Part shown: piece after piece, positions 1 to 7,966 of the stretch
How positions within the stretch are numbered: position 1 is the first letter of the stretch
How the letters are laid out: every line of letters begins with the position of its first letter
Source of the DNA: Croceimicrobium sp963974215
GTDB lineage: Bacteria > Bacteroidota > Bacteroidia > Flavobacteriales > Schleiferiaceae
DNA: 64,000 nucleotides
Direction: 5' to 3'
Assembly (NCBI GenBank): GCA_963974215.1
Contig: CAXBBL010000003.1
Location: 186,001-250,000 of the forward strand
The notes under the pieces: model-generated
What the model saw: only the letters and a program-made list of their open reading frames with translations
Database searches by the model: none
Told to the model about the DNA's origin: nothing
Position numbers and translations under genes: made by a program

Positions 1-2202
1 CAGATTTTCACATTAGCTTTAGCTTCATCACTTTTTGTGAGTTGCGAAAAGGATACAGCCACGGATAGCGTTGTTCAAAGCACTAGTCCTAGTTCTACTT
101 TGGAACTGCAAGTTCCTGCTAGTTTTAATTTTGAAACTAGTAAAGACTTGAATTTTAGTTTTAACCTAGACCAAGCCCCTCTAAATGGTAAATACTTACT
201 GGAGGTTTATTCTACTATTCCCAGTGCTGGTGCAGGTTCTTTATATAAGTCATTTATCTCAAGTAGTGCCAACCTAAATTTTCGTGCAGCGGTTCCAGCG
301 GAAGTGAATCAAGTTTATGTACTATTATGGGCCCCTGATGGAAGTAGTTTTTTAACCGTTCTTCCCGTTTCAGGTGGATCCTTAAATCATACTTTTTATA
401 AAGGAAAGAACCAATCTGGAAAAATGGAAACATCTAGCCCAGACTGCAACAGCGGTTGCGATGTGTCTAGAACTCATAGTGGTTGGTGGACTGCTAATGA
501 AGATTCAGAATCGCGCGACGAAACAACCTACTGCGTAACGGGATCCTACAATGGCTCTGGCGGTATTACTATTAAGGACAAAAGCATAGTGCGCTTATGC
601 GGTAGCGGTTCAATTCCTAACGTTACTATTGATAATGGTGTATTAGAAATTACGGGTGACGCTAACGTTACTATCAATAATTTGAATTTAAATAGCAGTA
701 GCGATAATGAAATTATCGTTTATGCGGGTGGGTCATTAACTATCACTAATACATTCAGTCCTAATTCGGATATTACCAATCACGGTACTATTAGTCTTTC
801 TGCCTTAAGCTTAAACAGCAATGCTAAGCTTAAGAACTATGGTACTTTCAATGTAGTTACTAATAATTCTACTACTCTTAATGGAGATGTGAAGAATTAC
901 GGAAGCATGACTTTTAGCGGGAATTTAACCATCTCAGGAGGAAGTGAATTTGAAAATTTTTGCACCCTTATCTGCGAGGGAGATTTAAATGTAAACGGCG
1001 ATCTTGATAATGATCAAGCTTACGTTAGTGTTGATGACCGTGTAATGATCAATGGTGGTGGTAAAATTTACCTTGACGATGGAGCACAATTGAGCACCAA
1101 GGATATCTGGATTAATGGAAAGATTGAAGGTAAAGGCAGTACCTCAATTATTAAAGTTAGCGGCAGATCAGATGCCAACTGGGGTTCTGAAATTAAGAAG
1201 AACTTAGAGTACTGTGACGCCGACGGAATTGAAAACTTCCCTAACAATATTTTTAAAAATGGAGCTAAAGCTGCCTGTGATGTAACGATCCAAACTTCAG
1301 CTTGTAATCCAGAGGGTAATGGTGTTTCTACTATTGCCGATGCCGATAACGATGGCATTGCCGATGAATTAGATGCTTATCCAAATGATGCGAGCCGTGC
1401 GGCTAATAGCTACTTCCCAGGAGAGAATGTTTACGGAACCTTAGCTTACGAAGACTTATGGCCCGCCTTTGGTGACTATGACTTCAACGATTTAGTGATA
1501 GACTACCGCTTCCAAAACGTATTAAATTCCGATAATGAAGTGGTTGATTTAGTAGGTCGCTTTGTTACGCGTTGTCTTGGTGGTGATTATGAAAATGGCT
1601 TCGGTATTCAATTGGATCTTCCCAGTGCAGCAATTAGTGCGGTAAGTGGCGCCGTGATTACGGAAAACATAGTTAACATTTCTGCTAATGGCACGGAGCA
1701 AGGTCAAACTAATGCTACTATCATCGTTTACGATAATGCTAAGTCAATTTTACCTAATACTACCGGAGCTTCTTTCGTAAACACTGTAAGTGCCAATCCT
1801 AAAGTAGATAATGACACCTTAGATTTGAGCATTTCTTTTAACACACCACAATTGATTGCAGCTTTGGGTCAAGCACCATTTAATCCTTTCATCTTTATAA
1901 ATGGAACTAGAGGTAGAGAAGTGCATTTAGCGGGTTATGCGCCCACTGATTTAGCGGATGCAGCACTTTTCGGAACAATTGACGATAATACCAACCCGAA
2001 TGGTGAAAACACCTATAAGAGTTCTAATAACCTTCCTTGGGCTATTAATATTGTAGGCGGATTTAGCTATCCCGAGGAGCGTGTTGATATTGCTTCTGCA
2101 TATAGCTTCTTCGGATCTTGGGCACAAAGTGGCGGCAGCTCTAACCAAAACTGGTATATCGATTTGCCGGGGAATATTAATGTATCAGATCTATATCAAT
2201 AG
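1..2202 (+). CDS. LruC-domain lipoprotein (5' end outside window)
   Basis: The frame is open from base 1, so the gene begins upstream. The first residues form a hydrophobic signal peptide ending in a lipobox (LFVSC, Cys at codon 15), so the GTG at 37 inside this signal is not the real start. The product is a lipoprotein of at least 733 residues. After a short N-terminal domain, residues about 190-390 form an Asn/Thr/Ser-rich stretch of short beta-strand-like repeats, as in a beta-solenoid. A DADNDGIAD calcium-binding-like motif near residue 446 leads into a LruC domain (FGDYDFNDLVIDY and following) that runs to the end. LruC proteins are surface or secreted Bacteroidota and marine proteobacterial proteins of unclear function. 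There is no T9SS sorting tail; a lipid anchor replaces it. A strong terminator follows. Confidence 0.85.
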   Translation, partial: QIFTLALASSLFVSCEKDTATDSVVQSTSPSSTLELQVPASFNFETSKDLNFSFNLDQAPLNGKYLLEVYSTIPSAGAGSLYKSFISSSANLNFRAAVPAEVNQVYVLLWAPDGSSFLTVLPVSGGSLNHTFYKGKNQSGKMETSSPDCNSGCDVSRTHSGWWTANEDSESRDETTYCVTGSYNGSGGITIKDKSIVRLCGSGSIPNVTIDNGVLEITGDANVTINNLNLNSSSDNEIIVYAGGSLTITNTFSPNSDITNHGTISLSALSLNSNAKLKNYGTFNVVTNNSTTLNGDVKNYGSMTFSGNLTISGGSEFENFCTLICEGDLNVNGDLDNDQAYVSVDDRVMINGGGKIYLDDGAQLSTKDIWINGKIEGKGSTSIIKVSGRSDANWGSEIKKNLEYCDADGIENFPNNIFKNGAKAACDVTIQTSACNPEGNGVSTIADADNDGIADELDAYPNDASRAANSYFPGENVYGTLAYEDLWPAFGDYDFNDLVIDYRFQNVLNSDNEVVDLVGRFVTRCLGGDYENGFGIQLDLPSAAISAVSGAVITENIVNISANGTEQGQTNATIIVYDNAKSILPNTTGASFVNTVSANPKVDNDTLDLSISFNTPQLIAALGQAPFNPFIFINGTRGREVHLAGYAPTDLADAALFGTIDDNTNPNGENTYKSSNNLPWAINIVGGFSYPEERVDIASAYSFFGSWAQSGGSSNQNWYIDLPGNINVSDLYQ

Positions 2203-2222
2203 AATCTGAAGATGATAAACTG

Positions 2223-2257
2223 AAAAAGCCCCGCGTAGAAATACGCGGGGCTTTTTT
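2223..2257 (+). terminator. Intrinsic terminator after LruC gene
   Basis: A perfect 15-bp inverted repeat (aaaaagccccgcgta / tacgcggggcttttt) with a GAAA tetraloop is followed by a T run. It starts 20 bases after the stop codon. A-rich and T-rich ends on either side make it plausible in both directions, but no minus-strand gene ends beside it: the next gene ends at 2332, about 75 bases away. Confidence 0.92.
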
Positions 2258-2290
2258 GTGAGAAATCTGAACTTGATTTAAAATTTAGGA

Positions 2291-2302
2291 CGAACTCAGG
2301 TT
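2291..2302 (-). repeat. Dispersed 12-base repeat, copy A
   Basis: On the minus strand AACCTGAGTTCG, followed by an AT-rich tail (tcctaaatttt). It lies in the gap between the LruC gene terminator and the acyl-CoA dehydrogenase gene. Confidence 0.45.
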
Positions 2303-2331
2303 TGTAGCCTATTTCATAAAATCGTAAAGAA

Positions 2332-3510
2332 TTATTGAAAGGCAGGGATGCCGGTAATATCTGCGCCAGTAATTAAAAGGTGAATATCATGGGTTCCCTC
2401 GTAGGTAACAACTGATTCTAGGTTCATCATATGTCGCATAATAGAGTAGTCACCGGTAATACCCATGCCGCCTAATATCTGACGTGCTTCACGCGCGATT
2501 TTCAGGGCAATTTCCACACTATTACGTTTGGCCATACTAATTTGTGCAGTGGTGGCGCGACCTTCGTTTTTCAAAACGCCTAAGCGCCATACCAAAAGTT
2601 GACCTTTAGTAATCTCGGTAATCATTTCTGCTAGTTTCTTCTGTTGCAACTGGAAGCTCGCAATGGGCTTGCCAAATTGAATACGCTCTTTGGCATAACG
2701 AAGTGCTGTGTCGTAGCAGTCCATGGCAGCGCCTAAAGCACCCCAGGCTATGCCATATCTTGCAGAGTCTAAGCAGCTAAGTGGAGCGCCTAATCCACTG
2801 CGACCGGGTAGTAAGTTTTCTTTGGGAACTTTTACATTGTCGAAAACCAATTCGCCCGTAGCACTAGCGCGCAAACTCCATTTATTATGAGTTTCAGGCG
2901 TGGTAAAACCTTCCATGCCTCTTTCTACAATGATGCCGTGAATACGACCTTCCTCATTTTTAGCCCATACCACTGCAATGTCGGCAAAAGGTGCATTGGA
3001 AATCCACATTTTCGCTCCATTTAAAAGGTAATGGTCGCCCATATCCTTGTAATTGGTAGTCATCCCACTGGGATTGGAGCCGTGATTAGGCTCGGTTAAA
3101 CCGAATGCACCTAAAAATTCTCCACTCGCTAATTTGGGAAGGTATTTTTTTCTTTGCTCTTCACTGCCGTAAGCGAAGATGGGATACATCACTAAGGATG
3201 ATTGAACTGAACAGGTAGAACGAACACCAGAGTCGCCGCGCTCAATTTCTTGCATCATTAAGCCGTAGCTTATCTGATCTAAACCTGCCCCGCCATACTC
3301 CTCGGGAATATAGGGCCCAAAGGCGCCTACTTCTGCTAAACCTTTAATAAGGTGTTTTGGAAATTCTGCCTTTTGAGCATAGTCCTCTATGATCGGGCTC
3401 ACTTCCTTCTTAACCCAGTCGCGCGTTGCGTTTCGCACTAAAATATGTTCTTCTTGTAAAAGATCGTCTATCTGATAATAGTCGGGTGCTTCAAATAAAT
3501 CACTTGCCAT
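2332..3510 (-). CDS. gcdH: Acyl-CoA dehydrogenase, glutaryl-CoA dehydrogenase type
   Basis: This is a cytosolic FAD flavoenzyme of 392 residues, full length for the family. The C-terminal motif TYEGTHDIH puts the catalytic base at Glu371, and this motif is characteristic of glutaryl-CoA dehydrogenases. The SVQSSLV segment at 101-107, with the preceding GVRS, matches the substrate-binding region of that subfamily. FGLTEPNHGSNPSGM and WISNAPFADIAVVWA are the flavin-binding strands. The expected reaction is oxidation and decarboxylation of glutaryl-CoA to crotonyl-CoA in lysine and tryptophan breakdown, with electrons passed to an electron transfer flavoprotein. The gene stands alone with its own -7 element (3526-3533). 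Another short-chain acyl-CoA dehydrogenase is the alternative, but the YEGTHDIH signature argues against it. Confidence 0.88.
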   Translation of the reverse strand: MASDLFEAPDYYQIDDLLQEEHILVRNATRDWVKKEVSPIIEDYAQKAEFPKHLIKGLAEVGAFGPYIPEEYGGAGLDQISYGLMMQEIERGDSGVRSTCSVQSSLVMYPIFAYGSEEQRKKYLPKLASGEFLGAFGLTEPNHGSNPSGMTTNYKDMGDHYLLNGAKMWISNAPFADIAVVWAKNEEGRIHGIIVERGMEGFTTPETHNKWSLRASATGELVFDNVKVPKENLLPGRSGLGAPLSCLDSARYGIAWGALGAAMDCYDTALRYAKERIQFGKPIASFQLQQKKLAEMITEITKGQLLVWRLGVLKNEGRATTAQISMAKRNSVEIALKIAREARQILGGMGITGDYSIMRHMMNLESVVTYEGTHDIHLLITGADITGIPAFQ

Positions 3511-3525
3511 CTAATCAATTTTTTA

Positions 3526-3533
3526 CAAATGTA
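3526..3533 (-). promoter_or_regulatory. Bacteroidota -7 element upstream of gcdH
   Basis: TACATTTG on the minus strand fits the TAnnTTTG consensus. It lies 15 bases upstream of the ATG at 3510. Confidence 0.6.
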
Positions 3534-3586
3534 GTTATACCATAGTAGCGAATATCATACTTTTAGAACTTTAATAACAAAAAATT

Positions 3587-4402
3587 ATGAAGAAGAACTA
3601 CCTATTATTTACTCTGAGCTTTGCCTTAAGTGCCTTTATTGTTACAGACGCGTTTACTAATTCTAGCGGCGCACCGTCTGGGAATAGTGGCGGCCCTAAT
3701 GGTAATAACAATACCTGTGCTCGTGCGGGTTGTCATAATGGTCCCAGTGCAAGCAGTCAGACCATCAGTATAACCACAACAATCCCAGCTACAGGATTTA
3801 AAGAGGATTCGGTCTATCAAATATCCATAATGGCTGATAATGGCGGAACGGGTACCAATGAAATGGGATTTTCTGCTTCGGTAGAAAGTGCAGCGGGTTT
3901 CGAAGGTAATATTGTAATTACCGATCCCACCGATACGAAAAAGATTGGAAGCTATATTACCCACACAAGTGCAGGCAGAAATGGCGCAACCGGCGGTAAT
4001 ATGTGGGCTTTTGATTGGGATGCTGGTCAAGCACCAGACCAAACTACAGTTTACGTGGCGGTAAATTTTTCCGACAATACGGGAAGTACCAATGGCGATG
4101 TTATTGTTACTAATAATTTAGTTTTAAACAAGGCTGCAAGTGGCATTGGTATAGATGAGCGCGCTACTGTAGCTCTTAGTATTTACCCCAATCCAGTACA
4201 AGACCTTTTTGTATTAAGTGCAAATAGCAATTTGGAAGCGCCCTTTAAGGTGATGGATCTTAGTGGTAAGCTGGTACTTAATTTGGGAGAAGGCGAACGC
4301 ATGGAGCAGAATCACTTTCGTTTTGATGTGTCGGAATTAGCAAAGGGTACTTACATTTTAAGTGATTCGCAGGGATTTAGTGCCCAGTTGCTGAAGGATT
4401 GA
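3587..4402 (+). CDS. Secreted choice-of-anchor-V-like protein with T9SS sorting domain
   Basis: A 271-residue protein. Residues 1-22 form a Sec signal peptide. A Gly/Asn/Ser-rich stretch follows with a Cys-rich motif, CARAGCH at 44-50, resembling the TCTSCHSG-type motif in choice-of-anchor-V proteins but with four rather than two residues between the cysteines. A beta-rich domain covers about residues 55-180. The last ~80 residues are a type A T9SS sorting domain (LSIYPNPVQDLF, VMDLSGKLV, LAKGTYIL), so it should be exported across the outer membrane. The 15-base gap to the next gene holds a promoter, so this may be its own unit. A haem role is possible but not supported by a canonical CxxCH. 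Confidence 0.82.
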   Translation: MKKNYLLFTLSFALSAFIVTDAFTNSSGAPSGNSGGPNGNNNTCARAGCHNGPSASSQTISITTTIPATGFKEDSVYQISIMADNGGTGTNEMGFSASVESAAGFEGNIVITDPTDTKKIGSYITHTSAGRNGATGGNMWAFDWDAGQAPDQTTVYVAVNFSDNTGSTNGDVIVTNNLVLNKAASGIGIDERATVALSIYPNPVQDLFVLSANSNLEAPFKVMDLSGKLVLNLGEGERMEQNHFRFDVSELAKGTYILSDSQGFSAQLLKD

Positions 4403-4405
4403 TTT

Positions 4406-4413
4406 TATCTTTG
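4406..4413 (+). promoter_or_regulatory. -7 element placed for a leaderless DUF4271 mRNA
   Basis: TATCTTTG matches TAnnTTTG and ends four bases before the ATG at 4418. Transcription would be expected to start at or within a base or two of the start codon. Confidence 0.6.
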
Positions 4414-4417
4414 CCCA

Positions 4418-5074
4418 ATGGAAAATCTGGTAAACGGACGTAGTACCGATTGGGTAATAATTATAAGCTTATTAGCCGGTACCTTTTTGGTGCTGGCTAA
4501 TTTTATTAATAGGCTTAGGACAAGGCAGCTACTTAGCTTGTTTTTTAGTGCCGGAGGCGATGAGCTTGCGCTAAGCTTTAATCAAGATAAGCGCAGTGTA
4601 AGCACAGATGCTTTAATGCTAATTGCCGCTGTAACAGGCTTGCCTTTGGCTATTATTGCTACAAAGTTAATTTTAGCGGCAAATCTCAATACCTTTTACC
4701 TTTTCGGTTGGGCGGAATATCTGCGGATGGTTTTGCTAACTGCAACCTTTCTTGTTTTTAAAAGTTTCATGGCAAGTATTATTGGCTGGGTTTTCAGTTT
4801 TCAGGAAGAATTAATCGTTGCACAGAATATTTTTTTAGCCCACTTTAACTGGGTAGCGCTCTCTACAGCGCTTCTATCACTACTAGTTTATTTTGGTCCG
4901 TGGCCAGTATATGCCGCTTGGCTGTTGATTGTTGTGCTGTTGCTCGGTTTGCTTGTAGCGATTTTTAAAACAAGTGTATATACCTTTCGTATAGGTGTCC
5001 CAATAACTTATTTTATTTTATACCTTTGCGCGCTGGAAATAATCCCTATTTCGTATTTACTTTTCTTAGTTTAG
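4418..5074 (+). CDS. DUF4271 integral membrane protein
   Basis: A 218-residue hydrophobic protein with about six predicted membrane spans and short loops (for example spans near 15-30, 60-80, 95-115, 135-155, 160-180 and 190-215). It fits the DUF4271 family of Bacteroidota inner-membrane proteins, whose function is not known. The family is, as I recall, often found next to hemD, as here (hemD starts 47 bases downstream). The ATG at 4418 is favoured because the -7 element sits immediately before it. No catalytic motif is visible. Confidence 0.75.
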   Translation: MENLVNGRSTDWVIIISLLAGTFLVLANFINRLRTRQLLSLFFSAGGDELALSFNQDKRSVSTDALMLIAAVTGLPLAIIATKLILAANLNTFYLFGWAEYLRMVLLTATFLVFKSFMASIIGWVFSFQEELIVAQNIFLAHFNWVALSTALLSLLVYFGPWPVYAAWLLIVVLLLGLLVAIFKTSVYTFRIGVPITYFILYLCALEIIPISYLLFLV

Positions 5075-5121
5075 ATTATTGAAAATGAGATAATTAGTAG
5101 GGGTGTAAAACAAGTATAACC

Positions 5122-5868
5122 GTGAAGGTAAAATCAATTCTCGTTTCGCAACCCGAACCACAAACCGAAAACTCGCCTTACTTTGATTTGGCGGAGAAGT
5201 ATAAGTTGAAAGTCGACTTTATACCTTTTATACATGTTGCCGGTGTGGATGTTGCCGAAGTTCGCAAGCAAAAAGTGAATTTGGCGAATCATACTGCCGT
5301 AATTCTTACCAGTCGTAATGCGGTGGATCATTATTTCCGTATTGCAGAGGAAATGCGCTTTACTGTGCCCAACGATATGAAGTATTTCTGTACGAACGAG
5401 GCGATCGCCTATTATTTACAGAAGTATGTAGTGTACCGCAAGCGTAAAATTTACTTTGGCAAAAGCACCTTTGCTGATCTGGCTCCGCTTTTTAAGAAAC
5501 ACAAGGAAGAGAAATATCTCTTACCCACCTCTGATTCCTTAAAACCGGTAATTCCGCAAGTGCTGACCGATGCCAAGGTTAACTATACTAGAGCTGTTTT
5601 ATACAATACCGTAAGCAGTGATCTGTCGAATTTGGCAGACGTTAAATACGACATTCTCGTATTCTTTAGCCCATCGGGTATTAAGTCTCTATTTGAGAAC
5701 TTCCCCGATTTCGAACAAGGGAATACACTAATTGCAGGTTTTGGAACAACCACACACAAGGCAATCGAGGAAGCAGGCTTATCTGTTAATATCAAAGCGC
5801 CGCATCCAAAATACCCATCTATGACAATGGCCTTGGAGGATTATATAAAAGAGTCCAACAAGAAATAA
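5122..5868 (+). CDS. hemD: Uroporphyrinogen-III synthase
   Basis: A 248-residue cytosolic enzyme that closes hydroxymethylbilane into uroporphyrinogen III in haem and sirohaem synthesis. The family is poorly conserved in sequence. The supporting marks are VKSILVSQPEPQ at the N terminus, TSRNAVDHYF near residue 65, a region around FFSPSGIKSLF near 180, and an IAGFGTTTHKAIEEAGL motif near 205-221. Length fits the family. The start is GTG; no better ATG lies nearby. It follows DUF4271 and is closed by a hairpin terminator that abuts rnpA. Confidence 0.85.
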   Translation: MKVKSILVSQPEPQTENSPYFDLAEKYKLKVDFIPFIHVAGVDVAEVRKQKVNLANHTAVILTSRNAVDHYFRIAEEMRFTVPNDMKYFCTNEAIAYYLQKYVVYRKRKIYFGKSTFADLAPLFKKHKEEKYLLPTSDSLKPVIPQVLTDAKVNYTRAVLYNTVSSDLSNLADVKYDILVFFSPSGIKSLFENFPDFEQGNTLIAGFGTTTHKAIEEAGLSVNIKAPHPKYPSMTMALEDYIKESNKK

Positions 5869-5884
5869 GATATCTCACTAATTT

Positions 5885-5910
5885 AGGCCGTGTTATCACG
5901 GCCTTTTTTT
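5885..5910 (+). terminator. Hairpin terminator ending at the rnpA start codon
   Basis: An 8-bp stem (aggccgtg / cacggcct) with a TTAT loop is followed by a run of Ts that ends at 5910; the rnpA ATG is the next base. It can end hemD transcription, or act as an attenuator in the rnpA leader. Confidence 0.8.
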
Positions 5911-6273
5911 ATGCCACAGAGCTTTGCGAAAAATGAAAGATTAAAAAGTAAAGAGTCGATTTCGACACTTTTTAATAAGGGTAAATTTATCCGTAAGAAA
6001 TTTCTTGCCCTAAAGTTTCTCCCTTCTGGAGATGCCCTACCGCATAAAATTGCTTTTAGCGTACCCAAGCGCCGTTTTGCTAAAGCAGTAGATCGCAATA
6101 GAATAAAGCGCCGGATGCTTGAGGCCTACCGCTTAAATAAGCATGATATTTCTGCTATTGAGGGTATTTCTCTGAACATGATATTGATGTATAATACCTC
6201 GCAGGAGTATGACTTTCAGGAAATTGAAGCCACTTTGAAAAAGCTATTGAGCGAGCTAAACAATCTATCTTGA
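5911..6273 (+). CDS. rnpA: Ribonuclease P protein component
   Basis: A basic protein of 120 residues that binds the RNase P RNA and helps it cut the 5' leader from tRNA precursors. It shows the family opening (FAKNERLKSKESISTLF) and the diagnostic basic helix (FAKAVDRNRIKRRMLE, with the RNR core). The ATG at 5911 is preferred. A GTG at 5890 in the same frame lies inside the terminator stem and would add seven unconserved residues. The S41 protease follows after 43 bases, so the two may be co-transcribed. rpmH, the usual partner in other phyla, is not here. Confidence 0.93.
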   Translation: MPQSFAKNERLKSKESISTLFNKGKFIRKKFLALKFLPSGDALPHKIAFSVPKRRFAKAVDRNRIKRRMLEAYRLNKHDISAIEGISLNMILMYNTSQEYDFQEIEATLKKLLSELNNLS

Positions 6274-6316
6274 AAAGCCTCGTTTTTATCCTAACTTAGC
6301 AACATAGATTTTAGCG

Positions 6317-7966
6317 ATGTTTAAACGAATCCCCAAGCTTTTTAGCGGTATCCTTATCGGTGCAGCCTTAATTTTAAGCTTTTCTTATACGCCTGACTAC
6401 TTCGAGCTAAGCAAACAGCTGGATATTTTCACTAGTGTTTTTAAAGAAGTCAGTCTTTACTATGTTGACGATACCCAACCGGGTGAGCTGGCCGAGGATG
6501 CCATAAATTCTATGTTATCTTCTTTAGATCCCTACACCAATTATATTCCCGAGGAAGCAGTAGAGGACTTTAGAATACAGCAAACGGGCGATTATGCAGG
6601 GGTTGGTGCTAGTGTCGGTGAGCATCTCAACCAAGTTATTATAACCTCAATATTCGAGGGATTCGCTGCCTCTAAGGCAGGACTTCTCGTGGGCGATATT
6701 ATATTGTCGATCGACGGCGAATCTGTTGAGGATCGCTCCATCGGATCGATATCCGAAATATTGAAAGGTGCTCCTGGAACCAAAGTAGATCTTGAAATTG
6801 AACGCGCGGGAGAGAAAATAACGAAGACCGTGGAGCGCGAAAAAGTGCACCGCAGTTCCGTGCCTTTTGCCGGCTTTCTGGGCGATGATTTTGCCTACAT
6901 CTCACTGAGTAGCTTTACGCAAAACGCCAGTGGCGAAGTTCGCAAAGCTTGGGAAGAGTTGGCAAAAGAGAAAGAGGTCAAAGGCTTAGTTTTAGATTTA
7001 AGAAACAATCCAGGGGGACTTTTGGTAGAAGCAATTAACCTTACCAATTTATTCATCCCTAAAGGTGAGGTAGTAGTGCAGACCAAAGGGAAATTAGAGG
7101 AATGGCAAAAAACCTACAAAACCAATAACAGACCTTTCAACACCGAAATTCCCGTGGTGGTTTTAATTAACTCGGGTAGTGCTTCGGCCTCGGAAATTGT
7201 GGCAGGAACTTTACAGGATTACGATCGTGCCGTGATTCTTGGCCGCCGTTCCTTCGGGAAAGGTCTCGTGCAAGAGTCTCGTATGTTGCCTTACGGTGCT
7301 CAACTAAAAGTGACCATTGCTAAATATTATACCCCTAGTGGAAGACTGATACAAGCTATTGACTATGCCGAAAGAGCAGAAGATGGCAGTGTTGCTAAAG
7401 TTCCCGATTCTTTGCGCAATGCCTTTAAAACAAACAATGGTAGAGTGGTTTACGACGGTGGTGGCATCGACCCCGATATAGAAACCGAAAGCCCCAAAGC
7501 AACCGAACTTATCATGGCCTTATTTCGCGATTTGCAGTTTTTTGATTTCGCCACCCATTATTACTTCCAGCATCCCGAAATCACTTCAGCGGGTGATTTT
7601 AGAGTAGATGATGCCATTTTCAATGATTTTAAAAAGTGGTTGTCTCAAAGAGATTTTGATTTTGATACTCGTACCGGCAGGGTTCTCAATAATTTAGAGA
7701 AAGTTGCAACAGAAGAAGAGTTCGATGAAGAAATGTCTCAGGAAATGTCGCAGCTGAAGCAAGCTTATGAAAAAAGAAAAGCCTTAGAGCTGGAGCGTAA
7801 TAAGTCGATTATTAAGGAGCTTTTGCAAGAAGAAATTGTTTCGCGTTATTATTTCGAAAGTGGCCGCTTAGAAAATGCTTTGAATCACGATATGGATATT
7901 AAAAAAGCCCTTCACTTTTTAAAGGATAAGGAGGCTTATCAAGGAATTTTGAGCCCGGAAAAATGA
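6317..7966 (+). CDS. S41 family carboxy-terminal processing protease
   Basis: A 549-residue periplasmic tail-specific protease. An N-terminal hydrophobic anchor (residues 7-24) is followed by the SSLDPYTNYIPEE linker near 75 and a PDZ domain with a VGASVGEHLNQVIITSIF opening. The S41 catalytic core holds the serine motif NSGSASASE (285-293) and the catalytic lysine in FGKGLVQ (Lys315). The C-terminal ~150 residues are charged and helical. Such proteases trim or degrade envelope proteins from their C termini. The stop overlaps the next ATG by four bases (ATGA), suggesting translational coupling to the polymerase-like gene that follows. Confidence 0.9.
   Translation: MFKRIPKLFSGILIGAALILSFSYTPDYFELSKQLDIFTSVFKEVSLYYVDDTQPGELAEDAINSMLSSLDPYTNYIPEEAVEDFRIQQTGDYAGVGASVGEHLNQVIITSIFEGFAASKAGLLVGDIILSIDGESVEDRSIGSISEILKGAPGTKVDLEIERAGEKITKTVEREKVHRSSVPFAGFLGDDFAYISLSSFTQNASGEVRKAWEELAKEKEVKGLVLDLRNNPGGLLVEAINLTNLFIPKGEVVVQTKGKLEEWQKTYKTNNRPFNTEIPVVVLINSGSASASEIVAGTLQDYDRAVILGRRSFGKGLVQESRMLPYGAQLKVTIAKYYTPSGRLIQAIDYAERAEDGSVAKVPDSLRNAFKTNNGRVVYDGGGIDPDIETESPKATELIMALFRDLQFFDFATHYYFQHPEITSAGDFRVDDAIFNDFKKWLSQRDFDFDTRTGRVLNNLEKVATEEEFDEEMSQEMSQLKQAYEKRKALELERNKSIIKELLQEEIVSRYYFESGRLENALNHDMDIKKALHFLKDKEAYQGILSPEK

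Noticed and set aside
3626..4042. Minus-strand frame opposite the T9SS protein
   Set aside because: Fully inside a well-supported secreted protein gene; no domain and no promoter.
5890..5910. In-frame GTG start for rnpA
   Set aside because: It sits inside the hairpin stem and adds unconserved residues.
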